From: Petrosia ficiformis
Lineage: Eukaryota > Porifera > Demospongiae > Haplosclerida > Petrosiidae
Reading direction: 5' to 3'
DNA length: 64,000 nt
NCBI GenBank assembly: GCA_947044365.1
Contig: OX345642.1
Span: 5,991,507 to 6,055,506, forward strand
Under the pieces are notes generated by a model. That model worked only from the letters and a program-made list of their open reading frames with translations, was not told the origin of the DNA and did no database searches. Shown in pieces: positions 52,601 through 62,592 of the stretch (the first letter of the stretch is position 1; every line of letters starts with the position of its first letter). Made by a program: the position numbers and the translations under genes.

Positions 52601-55248
52601 AGAAAATTGGAACACATTTTGAAGTTACTAGTTTAACAAAAGCACAAAATGCACACGAATTATTTAACAAGTTACAACCGTATTACTCCTTCCTGAGTTG
52701 TGATATCTTAGTCGATATTACAAGAGAGTTTATTGGAGGTGAGATTGAGAATGAGTTAGAGGGATACTTGGTAATGATGAGAAAGTTCCAGAAATCAGTT
52801 AAAATAAAACATTTGAAAGAGGTAATGTCACTTGTTCCAATACAGCACGACACATCGGATACTTGTGATGTCAATATTAAACTTCATAGAGAATGGGAGG
52901 AAGGAACACTTGAAAACCTTCAACAGTTACTCAAACACATGTTCCATAATAAACAACATCTTCTTAATCACATGACTTTCTATGAAAGAGATTCACTTTG
53001 TATTACGTTCACAATTCCTACTTCACAATCAGATGACATTGCTGATGAAGTAAAGAGAAGTAAAGAGTTTATAGAGTGTGTTGGAGTATCCAGAGTATCT
53101 GTGGGAGATGTTGATGTGAGTAAAACTGAGGATTCCAAATTCAGCTTTAGTTCTGGTCTGTTGACAGCCGCTGGAAATGGTATTAACCAAGCAGTCCAGT
53201 ATCTAGTAGAAATGGGTGTTAATATTGATAATGTTAATTCTAGTGGAATGACAGCACTAATGCTAGCAAGTAAAGCTGGTCATAAAAAGATTGTAGAAAC
53301 ACTATTATCAATGTGGGCTAGTGGTAGTTGTCAGTATCATGGACAAACTGCAGTAAGAACAGATACTGTATCACTACCACATACAGATATTGACCAGGAA
53401 TCAATGGCTGCTAAGAAAGATGAAACAGCAACAGTAGAGACACTAGTAACACATTACAATGGTGATCCTGATAAACAAGATAATAATGGACTGACAGCCC
53501 TGCACCATGGCAGTCAGGGTGGTCATTCAAACGTGGTTGAAAAACTACTCAAGGGAGGTGCTCATCCAAATATTCGGACGGCAGATGGAGCAACAGCCCT
53601 GATGTCTGCCAGTGAGAATGGTCATTCCGAGGTGGTTCAAATACTACTTGAGGGAAGTGCTGATCCAAACATGCAGAAGAAAGATGGACGAACAGCCCTG
53701 ATATATGCCAGTGAGAATGGTCACTCCGAGGTAGTTCAAATACTACTTGAGGGAAGTGCTGATCCAAACATGCAGAAGAAAGATGGACGAACAGCCCTGA
53801 TATATGCCAGTGAGAATGGTCACTCCGAGGTAGTTCAAATACTACTTGAGGGAAGTGCTGATCCAAACACGCAGAAGAAAGATGGACGAACAGCCCTGAT
53901 ATATGCCAGTGAGAATGGTCACTCCGAGGTAGTTCAAATACTACTCAAGGGAGGTGCTGATACAAATATTCAGAAGAAAGATGGACAGACAGCCTTGATG
54001 TCTGCCAGTGAGAATGGTCACTCCGAGGTGATTCAAATACTACTCAAGGGAGGTGCTGATACAAATATTCAGACGGCAGATGGAGCAACAGCCCTGATGT
54101 CTGCCAGTGAGAATGGTCACTCCAAGGTTGTTCAAATACTACTGAAGGGAGGGGCTGATCCAAACATGCAGAAGGAAGAGGGACAGACAGCCCTGATGTC
54201 TGCCAGTGAGAATGGTCACTCCGAGGTGATTAAAATACTACTCAAGGGAGGTGCTGATCCAAATATTCAGAAGTATGATGGAGAGACAGCCGTGATATCT
54301 GCCAGTCAGAATGGTCACTCCGAGGTGGTTCAAATACTACTCAAGGGAGGTGCTGATCCAAATATTCGGAAGGAAAGTGGATGGACAGCTTTGATGTCTG
54401 CCAGTGAAAACAGTCACTCCAAAGTGGTTCAAATACTACTCAAGGGAAGTGCTGATCCAAATATTCACATGGAAGATGGATCAACAGCCCTTACACTTGC
54501 TAGTGAGACTGGTTGTTCCAAGGTGGTTCAAATACTACTCAAGGGAGGTGCTGATCCAAGTATTCAGAAGAAAGATGGAGTGACAGCCCTGATGTCTGCC
54601 AGTACATATGGTTACACCGAGGTGGTTCAAATACTGCTTGAGGGAGGTGCTGACCCAAATATTCAGAAGAAAGATGGACTGACATCCCTGATGTCTGCCA
54701 GCATGTATGGTCACTCTGAGGTAGTTCAAATACTATTCGATGGAGGTGCTGATGCAAATATTCAAAAGAAAGATGGATGGACAGCCTTGGTGTCTGCCAC
54801 TGAGAATCGTCACTCAGAGGTGGTTCAAATATTACTCAAGTGTGGTGCTGATCCAAATATCCAAATTCAAAATGGTGCGACATCCCTGATGTCTGCCAGC
54901 ATGTATGGTCATTCAGAGGTGGTTCAAATACTACTCGAGGGAGGTGCTGACCCAAATATTCAGAAGAAAGATGGACTGACAGCTCTGATGTCTGGCAGTT
55001 GGTGTGGTCACTCAGAGGTGGTTCAAATACTACTCGAGGGTGGTGCTGACCCGAATATTCAGCAAATAGAAGGAAAAACAGCCTTAATGTTAGCAAGTGC
55101 GAATGGTCATTTACAAGTGGTTGAAATACTACTCGAGGGAGGTGCTGATCCCAAAATTAAAACAAAACGAAAATACAAGGCACTGACATTTGCAATTATG
55201 AATGGTCATTCAGGAGTCGTTGAATTATTGAAAACCCATGGATTGTAG
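49621..55248 (+). CDS. Gene E: split death domain, SR-like repeats, full death domain, modules, ankyrins
   Basis: An 1875-residue protein, the largest in the window. Residues 12-57 are the first half of a death domain (LECKGLVQPKNFATHLPTI, KIERNNQGNV), which stops abruptly. Residues 81-300 are 22 tandem 10-residue units of the form SPTRYDHHRH / SPTRYDQHSH, rich in Ser, Arg, His and Pro like SR-protein tails. A complete death domain follows at about 321-401 (SASWDDVTLAL). Module 1 has HYNFL at 494 and the strand GSICCMFLIP. Residues 645-800 carry about three regular ankyrin repeats that the other copies lack or have lost. From about residue 840 the protein is nearly identical to its neighbours, through module 2 (YYSFL near 1020) and about 18 ankyrin repeats. 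The linker and end are of the B type. Localisation is unclear; SR-like tails often mean phosphorylation or nuclear speckle contact, but this is inference. Confidence 0.85.
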   Translation: MSNKTPNKPTGNELDLECKGLVQPKNFATHLPTIKQSDIKKIERNNQGNVVGQLLPFSTRSDYQSHSSIISDQHSRPPNRYDQHSHSPTRYDHSPARLNHRSRSPTRCDDRRYSPVRYDQHRHSPTRYDQHSHSPTKYDYHRYSPTRSVHHSHSPSRYDHRNRSPTRYDHHRHSPTRYDQHSHSPTKYDYHSHSPTRSNCGSRSPTRYNHRRYSPTRYDHHRHSPTRYDQHSHSPTRYDHHRHSPTRSDHRSCAPNISDHHSHSPTRSDHHSHSSTRSDHRSCSPTRSDQFRHSSATSDSCSQSLSSSDYYSLDLQARKPTLRLLDTQLHSLIQWERFGLHLPGITETDLQKIQSNNPMNVVRQKLALFGTWLRKYPSASWDDVTLALEKVDEIYLAEQIKTKYTCEDRPAIGQEVYTSLSSEEDVFRQLSDFHNTFTKLARDFRNEINKLVEPPNVHVLQEIITFIKDLQLYEIEGLNEVKTINAFIDNIRNHYNFLNCDLLGLLVEEYLNDLLPRTKAYIERVKEFKRSNPIQSLKYKLQPFVNELNISRKYMIVIVKLQQIWEKIDMLHLKKLVPSLFPGYNPKWFTVRSGSICCMFLIPKSKAKSYISSSSEKLQFMRLTGIFGLQIGITHVIRDDKNESFTFDSALLEASQSGNNEAVQFLLDLGVNINNRNSAGRTALMLACVARHEDVVQTLLSAGAEVDIHDSAGQTALIFACVSGSLVIICSLLSAKTDPNLQNRNGNTAIHLACSMGNRELVNLLIKFNANPVIPNSKDETAFMISLTNNSLDIVTDLIDIIPSAHIKSAVITSCRLGYPSISSLLIRHLQLSSQVLDFFIASLDEDTTSLKQQLTQSGINPNTTLISNITPLMLASSCGHIKVLEYLIQAEADVNSKDEDGYTPLAYAITGSKSLTIVQRLLQSGANPNILVGGIPIIEKAKEENGTEEIVSLLLKYSALQLHKDYEQLPEKVKKSINDEIEEKKLTILQVAEKIGTHFEVTSLTKAQNAHELFNKLQPYYSFLSCDILVDITREFIGGEIENELEGYLVMMRKFQKSVKIKHLKEVMSLVPIQHDTSDTCDVNIKLHREWEEGTLENLQQLLKHMFHNKQHLLNHMTFYERDSLCITFTIPTSQSDDIADEVKRSKEFIECVGVSRVSVGDVDVSKTEDSKFSFSSGLLTAAGNGINQAVQYLVEMGVNIDNVNSSGMTALMLASKAGHKKIVETLLSMWASGSCQYHGQTAVRTDTVSLPHTDIDQESMAAKKDETATVETLVTHYNGDPDKQDNNGLTALHHGSQGGHSNVVEKLLKGGAHPNIRTADGATALMSASENGHSEVVQILLEGSADPNMQKKDGRTALIYASENGHSEVVQILLEGSADPNMQKKDGRTALIYASENGHSEVVQILLEGSADPNTQKKDGRTALIYASENGHSEVVQILLKGGADTNIQKKDGQTALMSASENGHSEVIQILLKGGADTNIQTADGATALMSASENGHSKVVQILLKGGADPNMQKEEGQTALMSASENGHSEVIKILLKGGADPNIQKYDGETAVISASQNGHSEVVQILLKGGADPNIRKESGWTALMSASENSHSKVVQILLKGSADPNIHMEDGSTALTLASETGCSKVVQILLKGGADPSIQKKDGVTALMSASTYGYTEVVQILLEGGADPNIQKKDGLTSLMSASMYGHSEVVQILFDGGADANIQKKDGWTALVSATENRHSEVVQILLKCGADPNIQIQNGATSLMSASMYGHSEVVQILLEGGADPNIQKKDGLTALMSGSWCGHSEVVQILLEGGADPNIQQIEGKTALMLASANGHLQVVEILLEGGADPKIKTKRKYKALTFAIMNGHSGVVELLKTHGL

Positions 55249-56087
55249 GTAGTAGTACTGGAAGGTGTGGACACTAATATTGAAGTGGAACCTCTATAAT
55301 ATGTTTTATTATTTTTGTCATTTTGTTTCTTTTTAGTTTTTATATCAATTATTGTAATAATTGTACTTATAGAGTATCATATTAATTATTATCTATTGAA
55401 TCCTTGTCAAGTGTGTGCGGAATCAAGGGTTACTGTAATGTTGGTCTCATTCCCACATAATGTGGGGATGATACTAGTTACCCTTGTGTTCAACACAAGG
55501 GTAACTAGAGACACCAACACAATGTGTTGGTGTCTCTAATTTATAATAGATTAGGACTTCATTTGAAAATCATGGCAAAATAACATGACACTCACTGACA
55601 GTTGTTGTTTGATGACCTTGACTGTACTTCTGGTAGACTAAGTAAAACATCATTATATGTAGTTATCCCATGCTGGTAGATGATTGAACATAGATGTGAT
55701 TAGTGAACCTCTACTTCAAATGTAGTGATGTGCAAGTTATAGCAGTTCACATCTAATCAAGACATTCTTGTAACCACACTTACACCACACACTTGCACAG
55801 CATGTCCAATTGCCTTGCTTACACCATGGATACTAGAGTGTTATAGTACCCATGCTTATGCAACAACTGGAGTAGGGAGCATGCTGTGGAAAATTAAAAT
55901 TTTAAATACTGTATGATTGATCCTGGTAGTCAAATCAATCTTCAAAATCCAGATGGGGAAAACTCAAGCTGAGGGTGGAAATCCCATCCCCTGTATAGAA
56001 CCCTGCTTTGTAATATAATTACGTATTTGTAATGAAAGATTCGATACTCTTAATTCTAATGATTGTCTTATTCTTCCTGTTTTCCAG
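55249..56087. other. 3' flank of gene E
   Basis: Matches the 3' flank of B (TAGTAGTACTGG, then TATGTTTTATTATTTTTGTC) with an added hairpin cluster at 55452-55537. About 55745-56040 was not found elsewhere in the window. No gene seen. Confidence 0.5.
55452..55537. repeat. Cluster of three adjacent palindromes
   Basis: CCCACATAATGTGGGG (55452-55467, imperfect), a perfect 35-bp palindrome centred on 55491 (55474-55508), and a perfect 31-bp palindrome centred on 55522 (55507-55537). The corresponding stretch behind gene B (about 23725-23755) is short and has no such structure. Confidence 0.8.
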
Positions 56088-56290
56088 GTTCTCGCCACTG
56101 AATATGGTGAGTTAATGAGAGAGAGAGAGAGAAATCCACAGTCAGATGATTCACTGAGGTTAACTATCTTTCATCCATTTATTCATCTATCAAGCCATCC
56201 ACCTATCTTGTAGTTGATCAAATAATGGAGGGAGATTTGGAGATGAATGATAGTGATAATACATTCACAGTTAATTTTAAAGACCAGAGT
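56088..56290 (+). pseudogene. MBTPS1: MBTPS1-like 3' exon remnants behind gene E
   Basis: 56088-56106, between a TTTCCAG acceptor and a GTGAGT donor, is the 24042 exon minus eight bases (reading VLATEY). About 56222-56287 reads EMNDSDNTFTVNFKDQ before an AGTAAGT donor-like site. The order is the same as behind gene B. The later VPVLGL and NGDFDC exons are missing. Confidence 0.5.
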
Positions 56291-56299
56291 AAGTTAACC

Positions 56300-57290
56300 A
56301 GTGTATAATAATGTACATATGTATACGTAGTAGAGCTATGTATATGTACATGTAGTCGTGTTATGTATATGTATATGTACATGTAGTAGAGTTATGTATA
56401 TGTACATGTAATAGTGTTATGTATATGTATATGTACATGTAGTTGTGTTATGTATATGTACATGTACATGTAGTAGAGTTATGTATATGTACATGTAATA
56501 GTGTTATGTATATGTACATGTATGCACACACGTAGTAGAGTTATGTATATGTACTTGTAGTGGTGTTATGTATATGTACATGTAGTGGTGTTATGTATTA
56601 TGTATATGTACATGTAGTTGTGTTATGTATATGTACATGTACATGTAGTGGTGTTATGTATATGTACATGTAGTGGTGTTATGTATTATGTATATGTACA
56701 TGTAGTTGTGTTATGTATATGTACATGCACATGTAGTAGAGTTATGTATATGTACATGTAATAGTGTTATGTATATGTACATGTACATGTAGTAGAGTTA
56801 TGTATATGTACATGTAATAGTGTTATGTATATGTACATGTAGTTGTGTTATGTATATGTACATGTACATGTAGTAGAGTTATGTATATGTACATGTAATA
56901 GTGTTATGTATATGTACATGTATGCACACACGTAGTAGAGTTATGTATATGTACTTGTAGTGGTGTTATGTATATGTACATGTAGTGGTGTTATGTATTA
57001 TGTATATGTACATCCAGTTGTGTTATGTGTATGTACATGTACTTGTAGTGGTGTTATGTATATGTACATGTAGTGGTGTTATGTATTATGTATATGTATG
57101 CACACAAGTAGTAGAGTTATGTATATGTACTTGTAGTGGTGTTATGTATATGTACATGTAGTTGTGTTATGTATGTACATGTAGTTGTGTTATGTATATA
57201 TATGTACATGTAGATGTAGTAGGGTTATGTATATGTACACGTAGTAGAGTTATGTATATGTACATGTAGCTGTATTATGTACATTGATAT
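56300..57290. repeat. TACATG-type minisatellite, GTTATGTATATG form
   Basis: About 1 kb of units like GTACATGTAGTTGTGTTATGTATAT, with a longer block containing TGCACACACGTAGTAGAG that recurs near 56520, 56925 and 57090. Confidence 0.85.
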
Positions 57291-58828
57291 GTAGTAATCT
57301 TTACCCAAGATACGCTGGTTTCAACTGTTTGTTCATGTGGTAGTTAATGTGCAAAACAACACATGTGGTCACTAAAGGGTGTGTCAGTTTGTAGTACATA
57401 ATAACATAACCAATTTCTACTACTGGTTTAGAACAAGATTAGGAGATCCAAGGTGCTATATAGAAACATACATTACTCTATTCCTCTACATAGTTAACTA
57501 GAAAGATTAATACAAATTGTGGAAGAATCGTTGCTTTCGTACCATATTCTTCAAACAATTACCTCTCTTGAATAAGTATCTGTCTTGTTTAGACATTGGG
57601 ATGAAGGGTACTGGAACTTTAATAAATTAAATGCCTGGATGTGTCACCATCCATACTGCTGTTGTTTTGGTACTCTTACTGACTGGATACAGTGTTATAG
57701 CCCTGACTACACTGTAAAATTAAAATCATTAAATAACCAATTTATGCATATGTACATGTACATGTAGTTGTGTTATGTACAGTTGCAAGGAATAGTGGAA
57801 ATATTACTTTAATTGGTCGTGTAGGTTGTTTTGACTGTGACATACATGTAATTATAATCCATTAATATTTCCTTATCCTGTCTATTAGATGTACAAAGAA
57901 GCAGAATAAATATTTTAATTAAATCATTTTAGGTTTCCAAACCATCTTTGTGCATCTAATATGAGATATTAGACATGATAATTGATTATAATTGGTATAG
58001 ATATCTTTTACATATTTTAATATAATTAGCATAAAGTAGCTATGGTGTTAGATATATGTATACTGAACAACCAACTAATTATTGCAACTGCACTAACCAA
58101 TATTTGTGTATTTTAACAATTCTATTTTGGAGTATACCAGTGTCTTTCTTCTTTAGCTTTGTCATATCAGAATTAACTTACTAGATAGGTAGTAGCAATA
58201 ACAAAAGTAGACTTGACACTAAAACAACACGACATGTGGCAAATGTTATTATTTAACAAACTGAATGACTGGTTGACTTTTGGAAAGCCAACAGGTAATC
58301 TTTGCTGAACTTCTAGAGACAGTAAAAACTGACTTTAGGTCATTTCCTTTGAACACCTTCAATGAACACTTTTTAAAGACAGAAACACATTGCAAATTAT
58401 TTCTGTTCCTTCAACAAGGAATCGAAAGAATCATTCATTTGCTAATTATAGTCGCTAGTCCAACTCTTAATCTGAGATCAGGAAAGATATGACTATAACA
58501 GAGTGAAGCCAAGGCAAGCTCAACATTGCACTTGAACAAAAGGTTGTTGTATGTTTCTTACCAAAATGTAAGGCATGGAGGCATTTTGTGATTATTTGTA
58601 GATATATAGTGAGTGTGGTAAAGGAGTACATGTCCGAGGTAGGGCCTAACCACTTATGCATACATTGTTTTGTTTGATCTGTTATATTGCCTGTGATTTA
58701 AATAAAAGCCAGCAATTAAAAGACATCATGAATATATAATTGGAACACGTTTTTGACATACATTGAACAAATATGGTAGTTCCTCAGTGGGTGTGATCTC
58801 TACACTCCAGTCTAATAATAGAACTATT
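57291..58828. other. Upstream flank of gene F
   Basis: Contains cassette blocks seen before A-D: 57310-57640 resembles 36190-36540, the 77-bp foldback lies at 57884-57960, and 58080-58520 resembles 5650-6000. About 58570-58660 resembles 14575-14640. No gene seen. Confidence 0.5.
57884..57960. mobile_element. 77-bp foldback element, copy 3
   Basis: Same length and ends as the copies at 5468 and 26885, with a substitution in the right arm (CCATCTTTG instead of CCTTCTTTG). Confidence 0.6.
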
Positions 58829-58924
58829 CCTTATAAGGATAAAATTATAAATAGAAAATGATAAAAACAATATTCATAGCTTTTAATGATACAAAAGGCT
58901 GCACATCTGATGATATTTTCAGTT
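58829..58924 (+). promoter_or_regulatory. Promoter of gene F: CArG + MEF2-type sites, weak TATA, initiator
   Basis: CCTTATAAGG (58829-58838) and TTATAAATAG (58845-58854) are intact. The TATA position reads TACAAAAG (58890-58897), and TCAGTT is at 58919-58924 with the A 31 bp downstream. Confidence 0.6.
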
Positions 58925-58998
58925 GGAGCTGTCGATTGCACAGAGAACAGGAACATCTTTGAAAATAATAATCTCTTAGAATACATCTACTGGAACAG

Positions 58999-59067
58999 GT
59001 AATACAATAATGCATTGTACTTACACTATAACCTAGTTCTGGTGAAGTTATTAAATGTTTCCTGTAG
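58999..59067 (+). other. 5' UTR intron of gene F (69 bp)
   Basis: Donor ACAG|GTAATA and acceptor CTGTAG|TGAATT. It is longer than in the other genes because of extra bases after the donor. TGA-ATT-ATG follows. Confidence 0.75.
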
Positions 59068-59073
59068 TGAATT

Positions 59074-62000
59074 ATGTCAATCAACCCATCATCACCAAAC
59101 AGACCAACTGTAAATGAACTAGACCTAGAGCTGATAGGTTTAGTGAGATGGCAAAGGTTTGCTCTTCAACTACCTATGATAGAGCGGTCAGATATTGAAG
59201 AAATTGAGCAAGATAATCAAGGAAGCACAGAAAAACAGAGATTAGCACTTTTTGGTACATGGTTGCGCAGGTGCATTAGTGCTTCCTGGCAGGATGTGGT
59301 AATTGCTCTTGAGAAGATTAATGAAAATGTTCTAGCAGCAGATGTAAAAGTAAAGTATAATCTTGTTGGCTCAACCAGTCCTGATAACACTAGCACTGTT
59401 CCCCAAAGTCATGAATGCCCTCTAAACCCACCTTTGCCTGATTCATTTCAAGATATTGTTTTACCTTCAGAAGAAGATGTGGTGAGAAACTTAGAACAAC
59501 TGAACAAATCATTTGGTGATTTAGTAACAGATCTTCGAACAGAGATTGATAAAATAGTAGAAACAGACAAAACTGTTTTGCGGAAGATAGCAATACGTGT
59601 TGAAGAGGAAGAATACTGTAACATCAAAGGATTAACATCTGTGAAATCACCAGATGAATTGTTTAACCTGATTCGTCAACATTACAATTTCTTAGATATT
59701 GATCTGCTAGAAACAATTGCAGAATATTTGAAATGTGAAGATCTTTGTGCAAGAATAAAGAAACACAATGAGAACATTGACGAGTTTAAATCCACTGTTC
59801 CTGTTGAAAGCCTAAGAAATAGTATTATACCTTATGTCTCTATGCCAAATTCTTCCAATCCTCGTAGTATTGTGATTATTAAACTACAGAGACCATGGAG
59901 AATACGTTCTATAAAATTAGTGGAAAGATTAGCAGAAAGTCTTTTTCCTGGTAACAGTCATACATTTGAGTGGTTTAGAGTGATGATTAGATCGGTGTAC
60001 GTAATATTTTTAGTTCCAGAAGAGAAAACTGGATCTCTTGTTGCTACCAGTTGTCAAAAACTTCAGTTCATGAGACTAATCGGAGTCTTCAATCTACAAA
60101 TCGGTAGTACTCATGTTCTCAATGAAGATGAAAACAAAAGCTTTAGTTTTGATTCAGCTCTTCTAGAAGCATCACAATTAGGTAATAATGAAGCTATTCA
60201 GTTTCTGGTAGACTTAGGAGCTGGCAATAATATCACAAGCAAGACATTAGTACCTCAAGCTAGACATGAAGAGTTTGTACAAGAGAAACTAGCATCCATT
60301 TTCATGGGTGCAATCAAACAGAACAATTTGAGAGTTGTTGCAGAGCTTATGAATAAGGTGTCTGCTATTGATATACAATTAGGAGTGACAGTAGCATGTA
60401 GACTAGGGTATTCAACTCTTATTAGTCTGTTAATAAAACATTTACATCTTTCTTCACAACTCTTCATTGCCACTCTCAATGAAGATACCACTTCATTGAA
60501 ACAACAGCTTACCCAGTCTGGTATTAATCCGAATACCACATTAATATCCGATATTACACCTCTCATGATAGCATCATCATGTGGACATATTGAAGTATTA
60601 GAATGTCTTGTAGAAGCTAAAGCTGATGTTAATAGTAAGGATGAAGATAGTTATACACCATTAGCATATGCTATTACAGGTAGTAAATCATTAACAATAG
60701 TACAACGACTTCTTGAATCCGGAGCTAATCCTAACATTTTAGTAGGAGGTATTTCCATTATAGAGAAAGCCAAAGAGGAGAATAGAACAGAGGAAATAGT
60801 TAATCTTCTCCTCAAATACTCAGCACTTCAGTTATACAAAGATTATAGTAGTTTAGCTGAGAAAGTGAAAACATTCATTAATGATCAGATTGAAGAGAAA
60901 AAACTAACTATTTTAGAAGTTGCAGAGAAAATTGAAGCAGATTTTCCAGTTACTAGTTTAATGAAAGAACAAAACGCACAGGAATTATTTAACAAGTTAC
61001 AACCATATTACTCCTTCCTGAGTTGTGATATCTTAGTCGATATTACAAGAGAGTTTATTGGAGGTGAGATTGAGAAAGAGTTAGAGGGCTACTTGGTAAT
61101 GATGAGAAAGTTCCAGAAATCAGTTAAAATAAAACAGTTGAAAGAGGCGATGTCACTTGTTCCAATACAGGACAACACGTTCGATACTTGTGATGTCAAC
61201 ATTAAACTTAATGGAGAATGGGAGGAAGGAACACTCGAAAACCTTCAACAGTTACTCAAACACATGTTCCATAATAAACAACATCTTCTTAATCACATGA
61301 CTGTCGATGAAAGAGACTCATTTTGTATTACGTTCACAATTCCTACTTCACAATCAGATGGCATCGCTGATGAAGTAAAGAGAAGTAAAGAGTTCATAGA
61401 GTGTGTTGGAGTATCCAGAGTGTGTGTTTGGGATGTTGATGTAAGTATAATGGAGGATTCCAAATTCAGCTTTAGTTCTGGTCTTCTGACAGCAGCTGAA
61501 AATGGTATAAACAAAGCAGTCCAGTTTCTTTTAGACATGGGTATTAATATCAATGATGTTGATTCCAATGGAAGGACAGCACTAATGCTAGCAAGTAAAG
61601 CTGGACATGAAGAGATTGTAGAAACATTATTATCAGCTGGAGCTAATGGCAGTCAGGATAGTCATTCAAAAGCGAGTCAAGTACTACTCAAGAGAGGTGC
61701 TGATCCAAATATTCGGAAGAAAGATGGAGCAACAACACTAATGTACGCCAGTCAGAATGGTCACTCAGAGGTGGTTCAAATACTACTCAAGGGAGATGCT
61801 GATCCAAATATTCGAAAGAAAGGTGAAGCGACAGCACTGATGTACGCCAGTCAGAATAATCACTCAGAGGTGGTTCAAATACTACTCAAGGGAGGTGCTG
61901 ATCCAAATAGTCGGACAGAAAATGGAGTGACATCACTGATGGTTGCCAGTGAGAATGGTCACTCCCAAGTTGTTCAAATACTACTCAAGGGAGGTGCTGA

Positions 62001-62592
62001 GCCAAATATTCAGGAGGAAGATGGATGGAATGCCCTGATGTTTGCCAGTGAGAATAGTCACTTCAAGGTGGTTCAAATATTACTCGAGGGAGGTGCTGAG
62101 CCAAATATTCAAGAAGATAAATGGAATGCCCTGATGCTTGCCAGTGAGAATGGTCACTTCGAAGTGGTTGAAATACTACTAAAGGGAGATGCTGATCCAA
62201 ATAATCAGACAGAAAATGGAGTCACGTCTCTGATGGTTGCCAGTGAGAATGGTCACTCCGTGATGGTGCAAATACTACTCAAGGGAGGTGCTGATCCAAA
62301 TATTCCGGAGGAAGATGGATCGACAGCCTTGATGTACGCCAGTCAGAATGGTCACTTCGAGGTAGTTCAAATACTACTCAAGGGAGGTGCTGATCCAAAT
62401 ATTCCGGAAGAAGATGGATCGACAGCCTTGATGTACGCCAGTCAGAATGGTCACTTCGAGGTGGTTCAAATACTACTCAAGGGAGGTGCTGATCCAAATA
62501 TTAAATCAAAGAGAGGAAAGAATGCTCTAACATTTGCGATTAAAAATAATCATTTACAAGTTATTGAGTTATTGAAAAGCCATGGATTGTAG
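59074..62592 (+). CDS. Gene F: death domain / duplicated module / short ankyrin repeat protein
   Basis: An 1172-residue protein. The death domain (about 12-95; LVRWQRFALQLPMI, SASWQDVVIAL, VLAADVKVKY) is clearly diverged from A-D, partly toward the full domain of E (LALFGTWLR in both). The linker (SPDNTSTVPQSHECPLNPPL) is its own. From module 1 (HYNFL near 203) onward the protein becomes very close to A and C. Module 2 has YYSFL near 646, then about nine ankyrin repeats and the KSKRGKNALTF end. The last two full repeats (GADPNIPEEDGSTALMYASQ) are copies of each other. A few residues are missing before FIATLNEDT compared with the others. It is a likely cytosolic death-fold/ankyrin protein. Confidence 0.85.
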   Translation: MSINPSSPNRPTVNELDLELIGLVRWQRFALQLPMIERSDIEEIEQDNQGSTEKQRLALFGTWLRRCISASWQDVVIALEKINENVLAADVKVKYNLVGSTSPDNTSTVPQSHECPLNPPLPDSFQDIVLPSEEDVVRNLEQLNKSFGDLVTDLRTEIDKIVETDKTVLRKIAIRVEEEEYCNIKGLTSVKSPDELFNLIRQHYNFLDIDLLETIAEYLKCEDLCARIKKHNENIDEFKSTVPVESLRNSIIPYVSMPNSSNPRSIVIIKLQRPWRIRSIKLVERLAESLFPGNSHTFEWFRVMIRSVYVIFLVPEEKTGSLVATSCQKLQFMRLIGVFNLQIGSTHVLNEDENKSFSFDSALLEASQLGNNEAIQFLVDLGAGNNITSKTLVPQARHEEFVQEKLASIFMGAIKQNNLRVVAELMNKVSAIDIQLGVTVACRLGYSTLISLLIKHLHLSSQLFIATLNEDTTSLKQQLTQSGINPNTTLISDITPLMIASSCGHIEVLECLVEAKADVNSKDEDSYTPLAYAITGSKSLTIVQRLLESGANPNILVGGISIIEKAKEENRTEEIVNLLLKYSALQLYKDYSSLAEKVKTFINDQIEEKKLTILEVAEKIEADFPVTSLMKEQNAQELFNKLQPYYSFLSCDILVDITREFIGGEIEKELEGYLVMMRKFQKSVKIKQLKEAMSLVPIQDNTFDTCDVNIKLNGEWEEGTLENLQQLLKHMFHNKQHLLNHMTVDERDSFCITFTIPTSQSDGIADEVKRSKEFIECVGVSRVCVWDVDVSIMEDSKFSFSSGLLTAAENGINKAVQFLLDMGININDVDSNGRTALMLASKAGHEEIVETLLSAGANGSQDSHSKASQVLLKRGADPNIRKKDGATTLMYASQNGHSEVVQILLKGDADPNIRKKGEATALMYASQNNHSEVVQILLKGGADPNSRTENGVTSLMVASENGHSQVVQILLKGGAEPNIQEEDGWNALMFASENSHFKVVQILLEGGAEPNIQEDKWNALMLASENGHFEVVEILLKGDADPNNQTENGVTSLMVASENGHSVMVQILLKGGADPNIPEEDGSTALMYASQNGHFEVVQILLKGGADPNIPEEDGSTALMYASQNGHFEVVQILLKGGADPNIKSKRGKNALTFAIKNNHLQVIELLKSHGL

